From Saksenaea vasiformis B4078 (taxonomy: Eukaryota; Mucoromycota; Mucoromycetes; Mucorales; Saksenaeaceae), in assembly GCA_000697055.1 (NCBI GenBank), contig JNDT01002127.1, forward strand, positions 103,035 to 167,034: DNA of 64,000 bases, written 5' to 3'. The notes beneath the pieces are model-generated. The model did not search any database and had not been told where the DNA came from. It saw only the letters and a list, made by a program, of their open reading frames with translations. Positions 12,001 to 23,395 of the stretch are shown here, piece after piece; positions within the stretch are counted from its first letter, which is position 1; every line of letters begins with the position of its first letter. Both the position numbers and the translations under genes were made by a program.

Positions 12001-12449
12001 TGAGGTTGTCGTTATCGGCGATGATGACAACCATAACACTTCAGTTATAACAGATAAAAAGCTGTTGCGAGTTGTCTTGAGTGAAAGATGCAAGAAAATC
12101 ATCGTGCCAACGAGTGCTGGCGGAAAAGCAAGGAGGACTATGTGGAAAGAAAACGAACTCCGAGGACATTTTTAGAGCATAGCACCTATACACGATATTT
12201 ATAGAGTTTTCTATGATTACAATAAAGAATGATTATGACTTCGTCCGGTTCTTCACAGAAGTCCGATATTCGTAAACGTTGGCAGTGATTCCGGTTAAAT
12301 GTTACGCCACGGTGGCTCACGTGAAACCGCAAAGTGGTAACAATCCTTGCTGCGTCCCCTCTAGCAACAATCGTCTCTTTTTTGCTTCTTGCTCTTTGTT
12401 TCTTCCCTTTTTCTTTTCTTTTCTTTTTTTACATCTCTTCTTTCACATC
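12001..12449. promoter_or_regulatory. Upstream region of PHO85-type CDK
   Basis: About 450 bp before the kinase start. The last 90 bp (about 12370-12449) is a long C/T-rich tract running up to the ATG, like the leaders of several other genes here. The rest may still belong to the transposon relic. Confidence 0.4.
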
Positions 12450-13367
12450 ATGGCTACAGCTAACGGAACACCTGATCAGCGATACCTTCGACTTGAGAAA
12501 TTAGGTGAAGGTACCTACGCCACTGTCTATAAGGGCAAAAGTCGATTAGGTGGTGAAATCACTGCTTTAAAAGAAATCCATCTGGACGCTGAAGAAGGTG
12601 CACCCTCAACAGCCATTCGAGAAATTTCACTGATGAAGGAACTCAAGCACCCGAACATCGTGCGTTTGCAGGACGTAATTCACACAGAGAATAAACTAGT
12701 ACTTGTGTTTGAGTACATGGACCAAGATCTCAAGAAATTCATGGACTCCACTGCACGGTCTACCCACGGTGCACTTGACACAACCACCATCAAATCATTT
12801 ATGTTCCAGCTGCTTAAAGGTATCGCTTATTGCCATGAGAACCGTGTGCTGCACCGCGACTTGAAGCCCCAAAATCTGCTGATCAATAAGCGCCGCGAGC
12901 TCAAGCTCGGCGATTTTGGTCTTGCACGCGCTTTCGGCATCCCCGTCAACACATTTTCCAACGAAGTCGTAACGCTATGGTACCGCGCCCCTGACGTGCT
13001 GTTAGGTTCACGCATGTACTCAACATCCATCGACATCTGGTCCGCCGGATGTATCATGGCCGAAATGTATACCGGACGCCCCTTGTTCCCTGGTACCACC
13101 AATGAGGACCAGCTGCAGAAGATCTTCCGCATGATGGGAACCCCGACAGAACAAACCTGGCCTGGTGTGTCGCAATTGCCAGAATACAAGCCCTCACAAG
13201 TCATCTATCCACCCCAACACATTAATCAGATCCTGCCCACCGTCGATGCATGCGGTATAGACCTCCTTAGCCGGATGCTCCAGTACCAGCCCCAAATGAG
13301 GATATCAGCAAAAGATGCGCTGAATCATGTGTATTTCAACGAAGTCAGATACATGCAACTTGAGTAG
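12450..13367 (+). CDS. PHO85: PHO85-type cyclin-dependent kinase
   Basis: An intronless ORF of 305 residues, the usual size for a single-domain CDK. Landmarks are the Gly-loop [11 protein letters not shown], the PSTAIRE-type cyclin helix read here as [34 protein letters not shown], and the P+1 region [15 protein letters not shown]. These features point to the Pho85/CDK5 branch rather than Cdc28. In fungi Pho85 with its cyclins controls phosphate signalling, glycogen, polarity and cell-cycle entry. A longer open frame begins upstream at 12279, but the ATG at 12450 sits right after the C/T-rich leader and begins the family-like N-terminus. The lack of introns is unusual beside its intron-rich neighbours; the 3' half also seems more GC-rich. 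Confidence 0.92.
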   Translation: MATANGTPDQRYLRLEKLGEGTYATVYKGKSRLGGEITALKEIHLDAEEGAPSTAIREISLMKELKHPNIVRLQDVIHTENKLVLVFEYMDQDLKKFMDSTARSTHGALDTTTIKSFMFQLLKGIAYCHENRVLHRDLKPQNLLINKRRELKLGDFGLARAFGIPVNTFSNEVVTLWYRAPDVLLGSRMYSTSIDIWSAGCIMAEMYTGRPLFPGTTNEDQLQKIFRMMGTPTEQTWPGVSQLPEYKPSQVIYPPQHINQILPTVDACGIDLLSRMLQYQPQMRISAKDALNHVYFNEVRYMQLE

Positions 13368-14331
13368 GTTCCAAATCATCATCTACCTTTTGCCGCTATT
13401 CGCCGCCAAGGTTTTTAATAAAAGATATCGGTACTGTACGATACGGTCGTGTTCGGTACAGGCAATTGTGCCGAATACAGTCGGTTAGTACGTGGTCAGT
13501 ACGCTCCAGAAGTCGGTCGGTACAGACAGTTGTACTGACAAATGTACCGATTATAAAGGTTTGGGTTTGTGGTTTAACATGGTTGCCAAACTGAATCATT
13601 TCATCATGAGAAATATTGACAATGAAGCCACTGCCAGGAAAAAGAATCTCATATTTTGTTGGTAAAAAAGAAAGAAAAGAAAAAAAAAGAGAATGGGAAA
13701 ATGGGAAAGGGAAGAGAAAGGATGTGTTGCTTAGTTTTCCTTTAGCTACAACGATGCTTCATATGCGTCACCATTGGGATTACAGGATGTCCCAACTTTC
13801 CTATTAACAGGACACCGTCTCCCATAACGTACGGAAATTTCGATATGATGATGGGTAAATACGTTACAATGATTTCTCCTAGCTAGTTTTGTGGTTTAAT
13901 GATTAATTGGCTGTAGTGTCAAAAAGTTCTGCCAATACATTAAAAAAAAAAAGCTTATTTCCTTCTCAGCATGAAATGTGCCCTACAACAAGCAACCGAC
14001 ATCTTCTCCGCTGCAATGCTGAGAAGAGATTTATTTTTAGCTACAGATCACATTGTTGTTTCGCGGCTACTCAATGTTCACATTTTTTTCTTTCGCAATC
14101 AGAATATCACATTGCCTGCTTCTCTGGTCTCTGTTCGAAGCACTTGTTTGCACGCAAAGGGGGGAACACTGAATTAGTAAAACAGTTCATGTTAATGGCC
14201 TTAGTGGTGGTGCTTTATTTGGTGCTTAGGGTGGGTTGGTTGGTAGTGGCTGCTAGCCAGCCGAGTTAAAAACATACGTAGTTTCCTGAAACTGTAAGGA
14301 GTGGGATGCTGATATTACATAGATGAAGGAT
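13368..14331. repeat. Intergenic with GGTAC-rich imperfect repeats
   Basis: No gene seen. Between about 13425 and 13560 the words GGTAC / GTACCG / GTCGGT recur many times on both strands as short imperfect palindromes, for example around GGTACAGGCAATTGTGCC. A purine-rich run follows near 13660-13730. Confidence 0.45.
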
Positions 14332-15491
14332 TCACTGACGCTGTCGGGTATTGAAAGACGATTGGGGGAGCGGCTTCTGGTTGGCCTTAGTAACGATTTC
14401 TTGGATATGATTCTGATAAAACTCGCGCTCGGATATTTTCATGCTCCAATCGCTGGTAATTCTACTACGGCTGGCCAACTTGGTACATAGCCATTCGAAG
14501 AATGAATACATAGGCCATGCAATAATGATCAGGGACGTAATGACACAGGTTGCGCGGACAAAGAAACTGCTAGTCCAGGCTGAAAGGGGAGTAGCCCCAG
14601 TCTTAATCGTGATTTTCGATTCTTTTGTTTCGTAAGATATAACGAGGTTGTGCTGATAACCACGGGAACGAATAGCGGAAGTAAGAGCTATCGATGGATC
14701 AATGAGCCTAATGATACCTCTTTTTCTTTTGTCTTTCTTTACCTCGCGTGAGTTCGCTGTAATTCCACGCGATGACCTTTGTGACATGCAGTTCTCTCAA
14801 TCGACCTTGCCGATTAACGTATTCGTCGCAGACTTCGCTAGCAGTCTTCGTATATCCCGTACTGATATCCATGGGACCATGGAGTCCTCGACAGTTGGGA
14901 TCGACGTAATTGCTGCAATCTATTTCAAAATTGAAATCTTCCACTTGTACTGCTTGCGGATTGCGCTCTTCAATGACTAGATTTCCATCTCGATCATGCA
15001 TAGCCCGTGATTTGAAACGCGTTGCACGGTGGTAACCTAGGTAATTTCAGCGTAAGCTCGATAGAGTTCATTCAAAAGACTACGGCGTGCAACATACCAC
15101 GAAACTTTATTTTCATTTTAGGTGGTGTGTTGTGCTCATACAAAAATCGTACAAGTGCTTCGCCATCCTCGTTGATGTGTTTATCGTAGGAAACAACCGT
15201 ATCTTTCTGAATCTGATACGGAACGGTGCGTGAGGCTCCACGACGAGAATTCTCATCTACCGTCACTTGCAACAGTGGCACCGTGGAATCTTCTTCGTTG
15301 GGTGGACTAGTATCATCGATTGCGGTATTGTATGGCAGTATGCTCTCAGAATGCACCGAGGAAGCCCCTGCGCGATGGATGTCCCTTAATGGATCAATCG
15401 CCTCTTCATAGCTTGGTGGACTAAACGATTTGTCTACATCGGAAGTGGGAGGAGCAGACGGTGTTCCTAATGTTTCAAGGCCAGAAGTCAT
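14332..15491 (-). CDS. Fungal membrane protein with PPxY motif, unknown function
   Basis: Three exons (15098-15491, 14743-15036, 14332-14687), about 347 residues, with introns of 61 and 55 nt. The N-terminus is Pro/Ser-rich and carries PPSYEEAI, a PPxY motif of the kind bound by WW domains of Rsp5/Nedd4 ubiquitin ligases. A soluble middle follows (VSYDKHINEDGEALVRFLYE, then VEDFNFEIDCSNYV). Near the C-terminus there is a hydrophobic segment (FVRATCVITSLIIIAWPMY) and a basic tail. This arrangement resembles a conserved but uncharacterised fungal family. I infer a membrane protein perhaps subject to Rsp5-type ubiquitination. The start is taken at the ATG after a C/T-rich leader rather than one 17 codons upstream. 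Confidence 0.75.
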
Positions 15492-15849
15492 CTTGTAGTG
15501 AAGGAGAAGAAAGAGCAGGATCATCGTTTTCTTGGCCAAGAGATTTTTGTTGTCAATTCGCGATATATAATTGGCCGCAAAAAAAATTTCAACTTCCCTT
15601 CATTGGCCTTGGTGTAACACTATAAAAATAACTCGGTATTCCTTCTGCAATGATATAATCACTCTTGCTCACCATGAAACAGGATAGGAATATCGAATTT
15701 AGCAGATCAAAAAAGTAGAATCGGTAGTAATACAGTCCGTGCAGTCGCCATACACATTGCATGTGTAAAAACTCGCATCCGAAGTATGAACGGGATTTAG
15801 GCCGCGCTAGGACCAGTGATCCAGGTATTTGCATTGCATTCACCGGACC

Positions 15850-16245
15850 TTAGGAAACCACGCTTACACACACCTTAATTTTAGCCGCATAAATCTTGGC
15901 AAGCTGTCCTCATTCCTAATGTAGATCTTCAGTAGACCCTTGTTATTGTCTGAGCTTGGCAATACAAAGTTCCATGTAACCGTCAGTAATTGACTGCTGT
16001 GATAAATATGTCCTTTTGCGCTTGGCGTCCTTATGACTTTCGATTGGGCTTGGAGATAGAAATTTTAGTCGGCTTAGGAAGTCTATCCGCTACCATTCGT
16101 CATTGTAATAACATGTCTGACATCGGAGTTGAATGACCGCAATAGCAAGGTCGTTTCCTGTCAACTCATTCACTATGGGCACCATGAAGATCCGATATCT
16201 GACTCTATAAGATCACGTAGGATGCAGCTGTTTATTAAGACTACT
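15850..16245 (-). repeat. Duplicated 0.4-kb sequence, copy 1
   Basis: Near-identical to 18455-18850, same orientation. The best-conserved 190 bp (15877-16070) encode on the minus strand the same stretch as copy 2 (TWNFVLPSSDNNKG), but this copy has one extra base, giving a frameshift. It is probably a broken gene fragment. Confidence 0.7.
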
Positions 16246-16639
16246 TTAATGGATAATATATAAAAAGAATGTTCAAAATAAAAGCAAAGACCTATTTAAG
16301 TAAATCGCGTAAGTTCGCGTCTTCTCCAAGGTTATAAGCACGCAAGAACCAATCGAGACTGCCAAACCAGCAACTTTGTAACCGGATCGCTTGGTTGGAG
16401 TTTCTGGCCCGAAGGACTACCCTAGGGAGTCCATGCTAAAACAATAGCAGGCGGCAAATTCCCGTTGCACTCCCAGGACTCAGGTAAAATATAATACATA
16501 GAACGTGATGACGATGAGGATTCTTTTCGGGTATGACGGCTGCAAGATGGCAATACATACGACCTAATAAATGAGACTAAAGCTCTGGATTTCGATCCAG
16601 GCACAAAAAAGCATCAACTGAGAGGTACTCTCAAAGCTG

Positions 16640-17660
16640 GCCCCACTTCTAATGCATCAATGTGACAAGTAGAGATCATCAACTTTCAACTGGTTCGCTT
16701 TAATTGCCGAGGTCTCAAAAAAGATACTAGCCTCAGCAGCAAGGTTTCTTTGTACGCCATATCCGGAAACCTTTCTTTTTGACCTCACTGCCCTTCAAAA
16801 AAAAAAAAAGCCTCATGTCACCACACAAAATTTTGCTACTTGTTTAGACGGCAGTCTTCAAATATCGTCCAGTCTATGGACTACCTATTGTGCGCTTATA
16901 TGCTATAATCTACAATTCCAGCTCACTCTTTTAGACATCTACGGAGATAAGCGCCTCCTCGCATTTGCGTTCTGCTATGCCTTCCTTTTTCACAGCTCCG
17001 GAATCCAGTTTACAGTGTCGTCATTCCGCTACTGCACGTACAGTCCTTTTAGGGAATTTAATTATAATATATCAACTTAAATGCTTCCGATTCACTTAGC
17101 GTGTCTCACTTCTCCCAGGACCTGGACTGTCGCTCGCTTCCCTTTTCCGTTGGGAATTCCATGCTGATCAGGTAATGGATTACAACTATCCACCTACCAG
17201 CTATCTATATGCTACACCAAAGGCGTGGAGACGCTCCTAGTATGCATCTTTTCCGGCCAAGCCCATTCACTCTTCTGGCGTACATATTGTAACTCCCTCC
17301 TTTACCACCGAGGGATTGAACACTGTAACCTCCAGCAAGTTCCTCTCTGCATCATCTGAGGACTAGTGGAGCCGCGAAAACGCTTACTGTGGTCCTGCCC
17401 TAAGAAAGAGCCGATCTGGGCTTAACTTGAAGATCAATCCCTTAGTAAGCGGCGTAAACCACAGCCAACTGACGAGCCCACGTTTGTACAAAGACATCGG
17501 ACCTTGGCCGATCTACTCGTCCACGGTGAGACTAACTACATCATTCTCTCTTTTACCATTCAGTTGACTTATTTTTCTTTTATAGTGGATGATTGGTACT
17601 AATGATATCCTGGCTGAATTCCAGGAGTTCTACGCGGTCTCAGCTCACTTAGCAAAGACA
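16640..17660 (+). mobile_element. Degraded non-LTR (LINE) retrotransposon
   Basis: Two landmarks remain in plus orientation. Near 16676-16725 a reading gives VRFNCRGLKKD, like the start of the LINE AP-endonuclease domain. Near 17270-17405 another gives FWRTYCNSLLYHRG, then a Cys-rich stretch ending GLVEPRKRLLWSCPKKEPIW, like the zinc motif at the 3' end of fungal LINE polyproteins. Stops interrupt it and most of the reverse transcriptase is missing or unreadable, so it is an old internally deleted copy. Confidence 0.55.
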
Positions 17661-17789
17661 CAAGGAAATCTAAGTGACATTCGTGTTCTATAAGTTAGAC
17701 ACTTACGTCTCATTTATAGAAACAAATACTTCATTTACCTTCTTCATTCTATGTATATTTAAGGCGCTACATCGATATTCCCTGCTATG

Positions 17790-17960
17790 CTCAACGAAAT
17801 CGAATCAGACCCACGTTGCACGACCACTCACGCGCCAGAGCTGCCCTGAACCTTATTTGATTGCCAGGGCGGGAAGTCCAGTGCCTGCCTTTTTGGCATG
17901 GGTGCTAAGAAAAATGGAATCGAATTCATTACCAAATATCTTGGTCAACATGACGAAGTG
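17790..17960 (+). repeat. Partial copy of a MITE-like repeat
   Basis: Resembles the right half of the palindromic element at 22600-22746: both share a CTTATT...GGG(C)GGGAAGT block followed by TTTTTGGYATGG and CTAAGAAAAA. The left terminal inverted repeat is not clear here. Confidence 0.45.
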
Positions 17961-18153
17961 CTGAATGAACTAAAGAAAGGTACCCCTGAATCAAGTTTTG
18001 TTCCATTTGTATCTGGATTCGTTGCTCGAGGATCTATTCTCTACCTAAGCTATATTCTGTCAGTCGTGATAATGAAAAAAAGAAAAAAGAAAATACATGA
18101 ATCCTAATCCTCTGTGCTTTACTTTTTGATATAGGGCCAACTCTGCACTCGAA

Positions 18154-18850
18154 TCATTTTCCCATAGGAAACCAGATTGGTTTAACTATGTGCGGCTCTG
18201 GCATACGAAGATTGACATCACGGCCTGCGAAATAAAACCGCCTTGTAAAAATGGGTCCAATGATTATGCTGAATAGTCTTTTTCCGCTGTCTATTACAAG
18301 CCAAAGGGCGGAAAGCAAGAAAAGGATGCTCCCGGTACACATTCTTGGCGCTCGAATAAGGTGATGGAAATACAGAAGCAAAGGCAAATGTCTGAAGGAA
18401 TTTGAAGTTTGATCTGCCTCAAGTGTCATTATTGTATGCAATTAAGATTTATCGGAAGTTAGGGAAACGTGCGCTTCCTCACTTTAATTTTAGCCGCATA
18501 AATCTTGGCAAGCTGTCCTCATTCCTAATGTAGATCTTCAGTAGACCCTTGTTATTGTCTGAGCTTGGCAATACAAAGTTCCATGTAACCGTCAGTAACT
18601 GACTGTTGTGATAAATATGTTCTTTTGCGCTTGGCATCCTTATGACTTCGATTGGGCTTGGAGACAGAAATTTAGACTGCTTAGCCAACCTTTGTCCGCA
18701 GCCATTCGTCATACGTAACACGTCCTAGCCTCGGAATTGAATGGCCGCTATAGCAAATGTCAGATGAAGACCTTTTTTGTCAGTTCCATGAGCTATTGAC
18801 AGCATGAAAATCTGACTATGTTTCTGTAAGATCACATAGGATGCATCTGT
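18154..18850 (-). repeat. Duplicated 0.4-kb sequence, copy 2, with open frames
   Basis: The core (18455-18850) is the second copy of the duplication at 15850-16245. Here the minus frame is open for 80 codons (18721-18479; contains SPSPIEVIRMPSAKEHIYHN) and ends at a GTGAGG that could be a splice donor. A further open frame (18441-18154) follows. I do not recognise the protein. It could be the better-preserved member of a small dispersed gene family, or both copies may belong to a repeat. Confidence 0.45.
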
Positions 18851-19306
18851 CTACTGAGACCGCATTAATGAATACGACATAACAAAAGTTTACTTAAGAA
18901 ATCGTGCTGATAGATCGTTGGTATTATACCTTCAAGCATAGACAACAAATATCATTGACTACTTGGGCCCCATTAATCCCTTCTAAAAAAACATTCCCTT
19001 CCCACAGCAAACGCCTCTGGTATAGAAATCCTCAAGCTAAATTGTCAGATTTTCGTCTATTTCAGTAATAAATGCGCACACTTTATGTTAAGGCCCCCAA
19101 GATCTGGTGCAATTCAGTGCACGTACCATGTTCAGTACTAACTGAAGAGTTCACAGAAAGGTGATCTGAGACGTGTATGTTGCAGCCAAAGTACTACGCG
19201 TCTTGTATCTGTTTTACAGCATCTTCCATGACTGTCCCAAAGAGGCTTGTGCCGCCTGAGATCTAATTACGCTTTTTGTCCTTGTCTTGTTTCTCCAGTT
19301 GTCAGC
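18851..19306. other. Upstream region of POP7, no gene seen
   Basis: About 450 bp of AT-rich sequence with no recognisable ORF. It must include the POP7-like promoter; the last 40 bp before the ATG are C/T-rich. Confidence 0.5.
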
Positions 19307-19917
19307 ATGAAGGAATCGATCCAAAAGCGGCCACGCATTGAAGGCAAGCCATTGTTTCTCAACTTCGGCTCGCCAGTAACATGTTACAATAGGTGCATTA
19401 CATAAACGAGCGCCACAACGACCAGCATCCGTTCCAACCGACGTCTATGTATCCCATAAAAGCAAAACGCCGGCACTCGTGAAAAGGATCAAGCAACTCA
19501 TGATCAATGAAAAGTATAATGTCATTTGTCCAGGGTAAAAAGTGGTGGTGTGGGACTCAACGCGCGAAATCGTAGACACAAAGTCGTCACTATGCATGGC
19601 ATGGGGGCCATGGTGTGTCGAACTATCGCCACCGCTCTAGCTGCGCAGGAAGCTTTACAAGGCCAAGTCGACATGAAAACCACAACAGATACAGTTGCAT
19701 TGATTGATGATATCATACCAGAAGATATGGTAAAGAGACGGATGATATTAGTGCAGTAACTGAGTTTCGTTCAAAGGACAAGGATATCGAGACACAAGAA
19801 CGACTGAATTCAGCTGTCCACATTCAAATCATAGCGAAGCCGGGACTTATGGAACTGCAACAGTCATTACGACCAATGTCAAGCCATCCATCACGAAACA
19901 GAACGAAACGCAAATAA
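19307..19917 (+). CDS. POP7: RNase P/MRP subunit Pop7 (Rpp20-like)
   Basis: Four exons (19307-19343, 19393-19534, 19576-19729, 19777-19917) give 157 residues, the normal size for Rpp20/Pop7, an Alba-fold subunit of RNase P and RNase MRP that binds the RNA as a heterodimer with Pop6/Rpp25. Diagnostic parts are PTDVYVSHKSKTPALVKRI, VVTMHGMGAMVCRTIATAL, TTDTVALIDDIIPED and NSAVHIQIIAKPG, in the order seen in the family. The first intron (19344-19392) needs a GC donor (G/GCAAGC...AATAG/G). The other two, of 41 and 47 nt, are GT-AG, the last with a TAACTGA branch-like site. The gene is convergent with the GCFC-like gene, with 172 bp between stops. Confidence 0.85.
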
Positions 19918-20089
19918 AAAAAAAAGGAAAAACAATGCGAAATTAATGGTACATGCCTATTCGTTTCTATTGCTACGCTGCGCCGACCGAGACGCATTTC
20001 ATGCATCATAGAGAATAGTGGAGCCGAGCGATCAGAATGACCACATAGCGTATCTTGCAAGGCAAACTACGTAAATTGCCCATCCTTGT

Positions 20090-22350
20090 TCAGCCAGTGA
20101 TATTGTTTAATTCATTGCTGAGAGAAATATACACGGGATTTTTGTGGTCAAGATAGTATGACACCTGTACTAGTAGTTGCTTCGCACAATGCATTTGTCG
20201 CTCTGATCTTCTGTCCAGCGTATCCGACAAATACTTGATTTTCTTGACAATCACCTTCTCGACAACCTTATTTAACAATTCAATATCCATGTCTTCATGA
20301 TCGTCAGTGACACCGTACTGCGATAGGACATTATGCCATCGCATTGTATCAAATTCCAGTGGTTCCTGAGAAAAAGACGATAAGCAGCCGGCTTATAGGA
20401 GAGACTCGTAGACTTACCAAGAAGGGATCCCATGCAACCAGTTCACACCGCACGAAAAATTCGAAGGCGCCTGGTAAACTTAGACTGCCATAAGCCTTTG
20501 TATAGTCATCATTGTATGTGGTCTTCCACGCTTCGAATTTCTCTTTCACGGTATGTATATCCTTAAAATCGTCACCAATGTCAGATAGCATTTCCTCCAC
20601 TTTCACTGTGCGAATAGTTTCTGTCAAGAAGAGTTCAGTTATCTGAATCATCTCGATAGCTTGTGCTTACCAAGTTTTTCATCCCATTTACCCACAATTG
20701 CCTGCGGACGTTCATCCATGTCAACGTCTTCAGAACGACCGTTACCCATGTCTTCGTCCGTTTGCATAGAACCCTCACGATCATCCAACTGAACTTGCAT
20801 TGCAACACCATGTTTTTCAGCAATAATATCATGCGCTTCCTTCTCAAGCTCCTCTAGTAACGGGAACTGACATGCTATGCTCAGTACCTATCATCTTTCC
20901 ACAGATAACCTTACCTTGACATCCAGTAATTCACCAAGATCATTAACATAACTCGCCAGTTCCTGGAAATAATTGTACCGCCTGCTTCCACGCTTAATTT
21001 CATTTTCTATGTCGTTCTGTATTGTCTCCATGTCTGAAATACTCTTTTGTGATTGCTGGCGTTGTGTTTCGTATTGCTGCATTGTATGTCCCAAATCTCT
21101 CGATGCCAGATTCAGTTTCTCCATCACGTCGTTAAGTGTTGGAATAGCGGTCTGCTCTGGAACTGCAAAATGCCAATAATAAATAACTCGTTCCATCTCT
21201 CTGTCTGTTTTACGTACTTGGAGCAGGATAATAATCAGACGGTGGAACATATGGATCCTTATTATCGGGCTTAGGCTTTGCCTTCACACCACCATGCTTA
21301 ATTAAATCATTCTCCCATCGCTCCATATCGTCGGAATCATCAGCATCCATATCGTCTTGTGCATCTTCAATCAATTCGCGTACACCTTGTCTTCGCTCCT
21401 TTTCCATTTTCCGAGCAGCGCTTTTATTGAGCGTCAGTTTTTCACCAACGTATTGCTCGTATTCTAGATATGGAAACATATAAGCTTCCAGCTCTTCTGT
21501 GCAAATATTTTCCCGGCCGATGTTACCTGCTTCTCCGTCATCCCCGATCTCGTCCTCTTCACGTACCAGACGTGAATGTTCAGTTCGCTGAGCAGCCTGT
21601 CAGTCTTTGCTCTTTTCACAGAAAAAAAAAGGACCACTTACATCGTCGAGTGCGACAAAGTCCTCCTCCTGATCTATCACTTTCAAGTTTCTCCGTAAAA
21701 GATCGCGCTTCTTTTTTGCTGCATGGATAGCGTTGGCGTCTGGAATTCCCAGTGGTCCTATCGTGGCTGTCATCGATCCGGGAAACTTTTCAGCGAGTAA
21801 TGCGTCGTCATTATTCTTTAATGATGGTGGCATTTTTGGTGTATTTGCTCGAAGAGCTTCCAACGTTTCCGAGGTATAAGAGGAGGTAGTCGCAGTTGCT
21901 GTGTCGTCAGGTTGCAGCGAAGATTGGCTTTGATCATCACTGATAAACCATTCGTCAGAACATATGCTACTTCCATTTCACGACATACTCTGGCACTTTA
22001 AGTTTGCGGTTCGCTTTAAGACGCATACTAGCATTGCTCTTTTTGATCTGGAAAGTGTCGTCATCATCGCCTTCTTCCTAGCGATAATTTAATAGCTGCT
22101 CCTTAAAGTCATTCCGCAATGCGACTTACTTGATGATCAAAGCTCAGACCAAGCGATTTTTTCCCATTCTTCTTCTTTTTTTCGGAACTTGTGGTTACTG
22201 TCTTTTTTACTACGGATTCCACATCTATTTCCCGTCAGATCCGTGCGCATGCCGATGAAAAAAGTGTAACATACTGGCACTTTCGGCCTCATCGTCACTT
22301 GTTTCGATTTTTCGACGAATGTTCTTAGCACGTGTTGGTTTCTTGAACAT
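20090..22350 (-). CDS. GCFC/PAXBP1-like splicing-associated protein
   Basis: Ten exons (22275-22350, 22130-22224, 21989-22077, 21642-21939, 21527-21596, 21218-21463, 20915-21162, 20671-20866, 20418-20620, 20090-20365) give about 598 residues. Signatures are the Lys-rich N-terminus (SEKKKKNGKKSLGLSFDH), GIPDANAIHAAKKKRDLLRR, SRLVREEDEIGDDGEAEYEQ, a coiled coil (about residues 290-370), and the GCFC domain (SLPGAFEFFVRCELVAWDPF, EPLEFDTMRWHNVL). Human relatives GCFC2 and PAXBP1 associate with late spliceosome / intron-lariat disassembly or with Pax factors. The domain ends early: relatives continue for roughly 130 more residues, and here the frame stops after NELNNITG. Either a last exon is missed, or the gene is truncated. 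Confidence 0.8.
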
Positions 22351-22599
22351 CTTTGTCGTGGCGGCCGCGATTGATAAATCAAGCAAGCGAACAGCTCAAA
22401 ACTCTCGTCTATATGAGCAAATGTGACTTTCTTAGCTTCCCAAATGAGGGACGTTGAGCTTGCTGGAACATCATTTAGCCGCCGTCATAGCAATGAGAGA
22501 AAAGGAAGGTAATGGAAATGCTGTTTCATCACGACTGGTAGTCACACTCAGTAGTCGCAAAATAACGCACTGCTGCAGGCGAAGCATTTATTGTCCACA

Positions 22600-22746
22600 T
22601 TTCTTAGGAGCTATACCTAATCTGACCCGCACCTTTTGGAGCCATACCTTACACAAGCGCACATCCATCGAGACTATCCTAGACCTTATTGATCTCCGGG
22701 CCGGGAAGTTGGTATGGCTCCAATTTTTGGTATGGCTCCTAAGAAA
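22600..22746. repeat. MITE-like palindromic element, about 145 bp
   Basis: The ends TTTCTTAGGAGCTATACC and GGTATGGCTCCTAAGAAA are inverted copies with one mismatch. A second GGAGCCATACC / GGTATGGCTCC pair lies just inside, giving nested terminal inverted repeats. No coding content. Related sequence occurs at 17790-17960, and a CCTAAGAAA...TTTATTGT end also recurs near 22890. Confidence 0.6.
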
Positions 22747-22879
22747 AAGGTTTATTGTCGGAAAACTCGGTGAGAGCCTGCTTCTCCATTGATGATCTGA
22801 TGGAAAGACGGCAGGTGAAGTCGATATCTAGTGTTATCTTGTCAGTTGTTTTCTCATATTTGAACAACAGATCGCACGC

Positions 22880-23395
22880 GATTCTAGGAATGTCCTAAGA
22901 AATTTTTATTGTTGCGCAAGAGGCGACGAGAACGAAAAACCTTGGATATGTGGAAGCGAAAAATATATGACAACGTGGCCTCGGAAAAGAGAAGGTTCCT
23001 TAAAAACGAGAGCGGTAACAGCAAGAGTATCCCAGTAATGTCATTCGGTACGGCTGGGACAGGGAGTGGGTGCTTTTACGAAAGGACACCTCCGACGAGG
23101 AGGAAAGTGGATCAGAACATGCCACAGAAAATACGCCATCGTTGCAATGGTCGACGAATTTAAGAGTTCGCAAATCTGTGCGTTTTGTTTTCATCCAATA
23201 GTGCATCCGCGAATCAAAAACTTCTCAAAGGGAAGTCTGTAACCACGACCAACTATGGTACATCTATATGCTACCACCCAACTTGCGTGACAAGATCAAA
23301 CAGGTGCACATCGAATAATAGAGATATTCTTGCTGCAATGTGTATCCTTATGTCTGGCGGAAGCCAAATGCTTCAAAAAAAAAAAAGATGAAACC
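22880..23395 (+). pseudogene. Fanzor-like nuclease, C-terminal relic (Fz-B)
   Basis: Plus-strand pieces in shifting frames keep the C-terminal Fanzor/TnpB order: a basic helical segment (MWKRKIYDNVASEKRR), the FG motif PVMSFGTAGTGSG (near 23035), KGHLRRGG-like sequence, VDEFKSSQICAFC (first zinc pair, near 23150-23185), the second zinc pair ICYHPTC, and a RuvC-III-like NRDILAAMCIL (near 23320-23350). RuvC-I is not found. At least two frame changes are needed. Subfamily details (CFHP between the pairs) differ from Fz-A, so this is not a copy of it. Confidence 0.55.

Noticed and set aside
12279..12449. 57-codon upstream extension of the PHO85 frame
   Set aside because: Translates a pyrimidine tract (Phe/Ser/Leu run) with no family match; the ATG at 12450 gives the expected N-terminus.
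22454..22792. 112-codon plus-strand ORF
   Set aside because: It runs straight through the palindromic MITE at 22600-22746, so the frame is chance.
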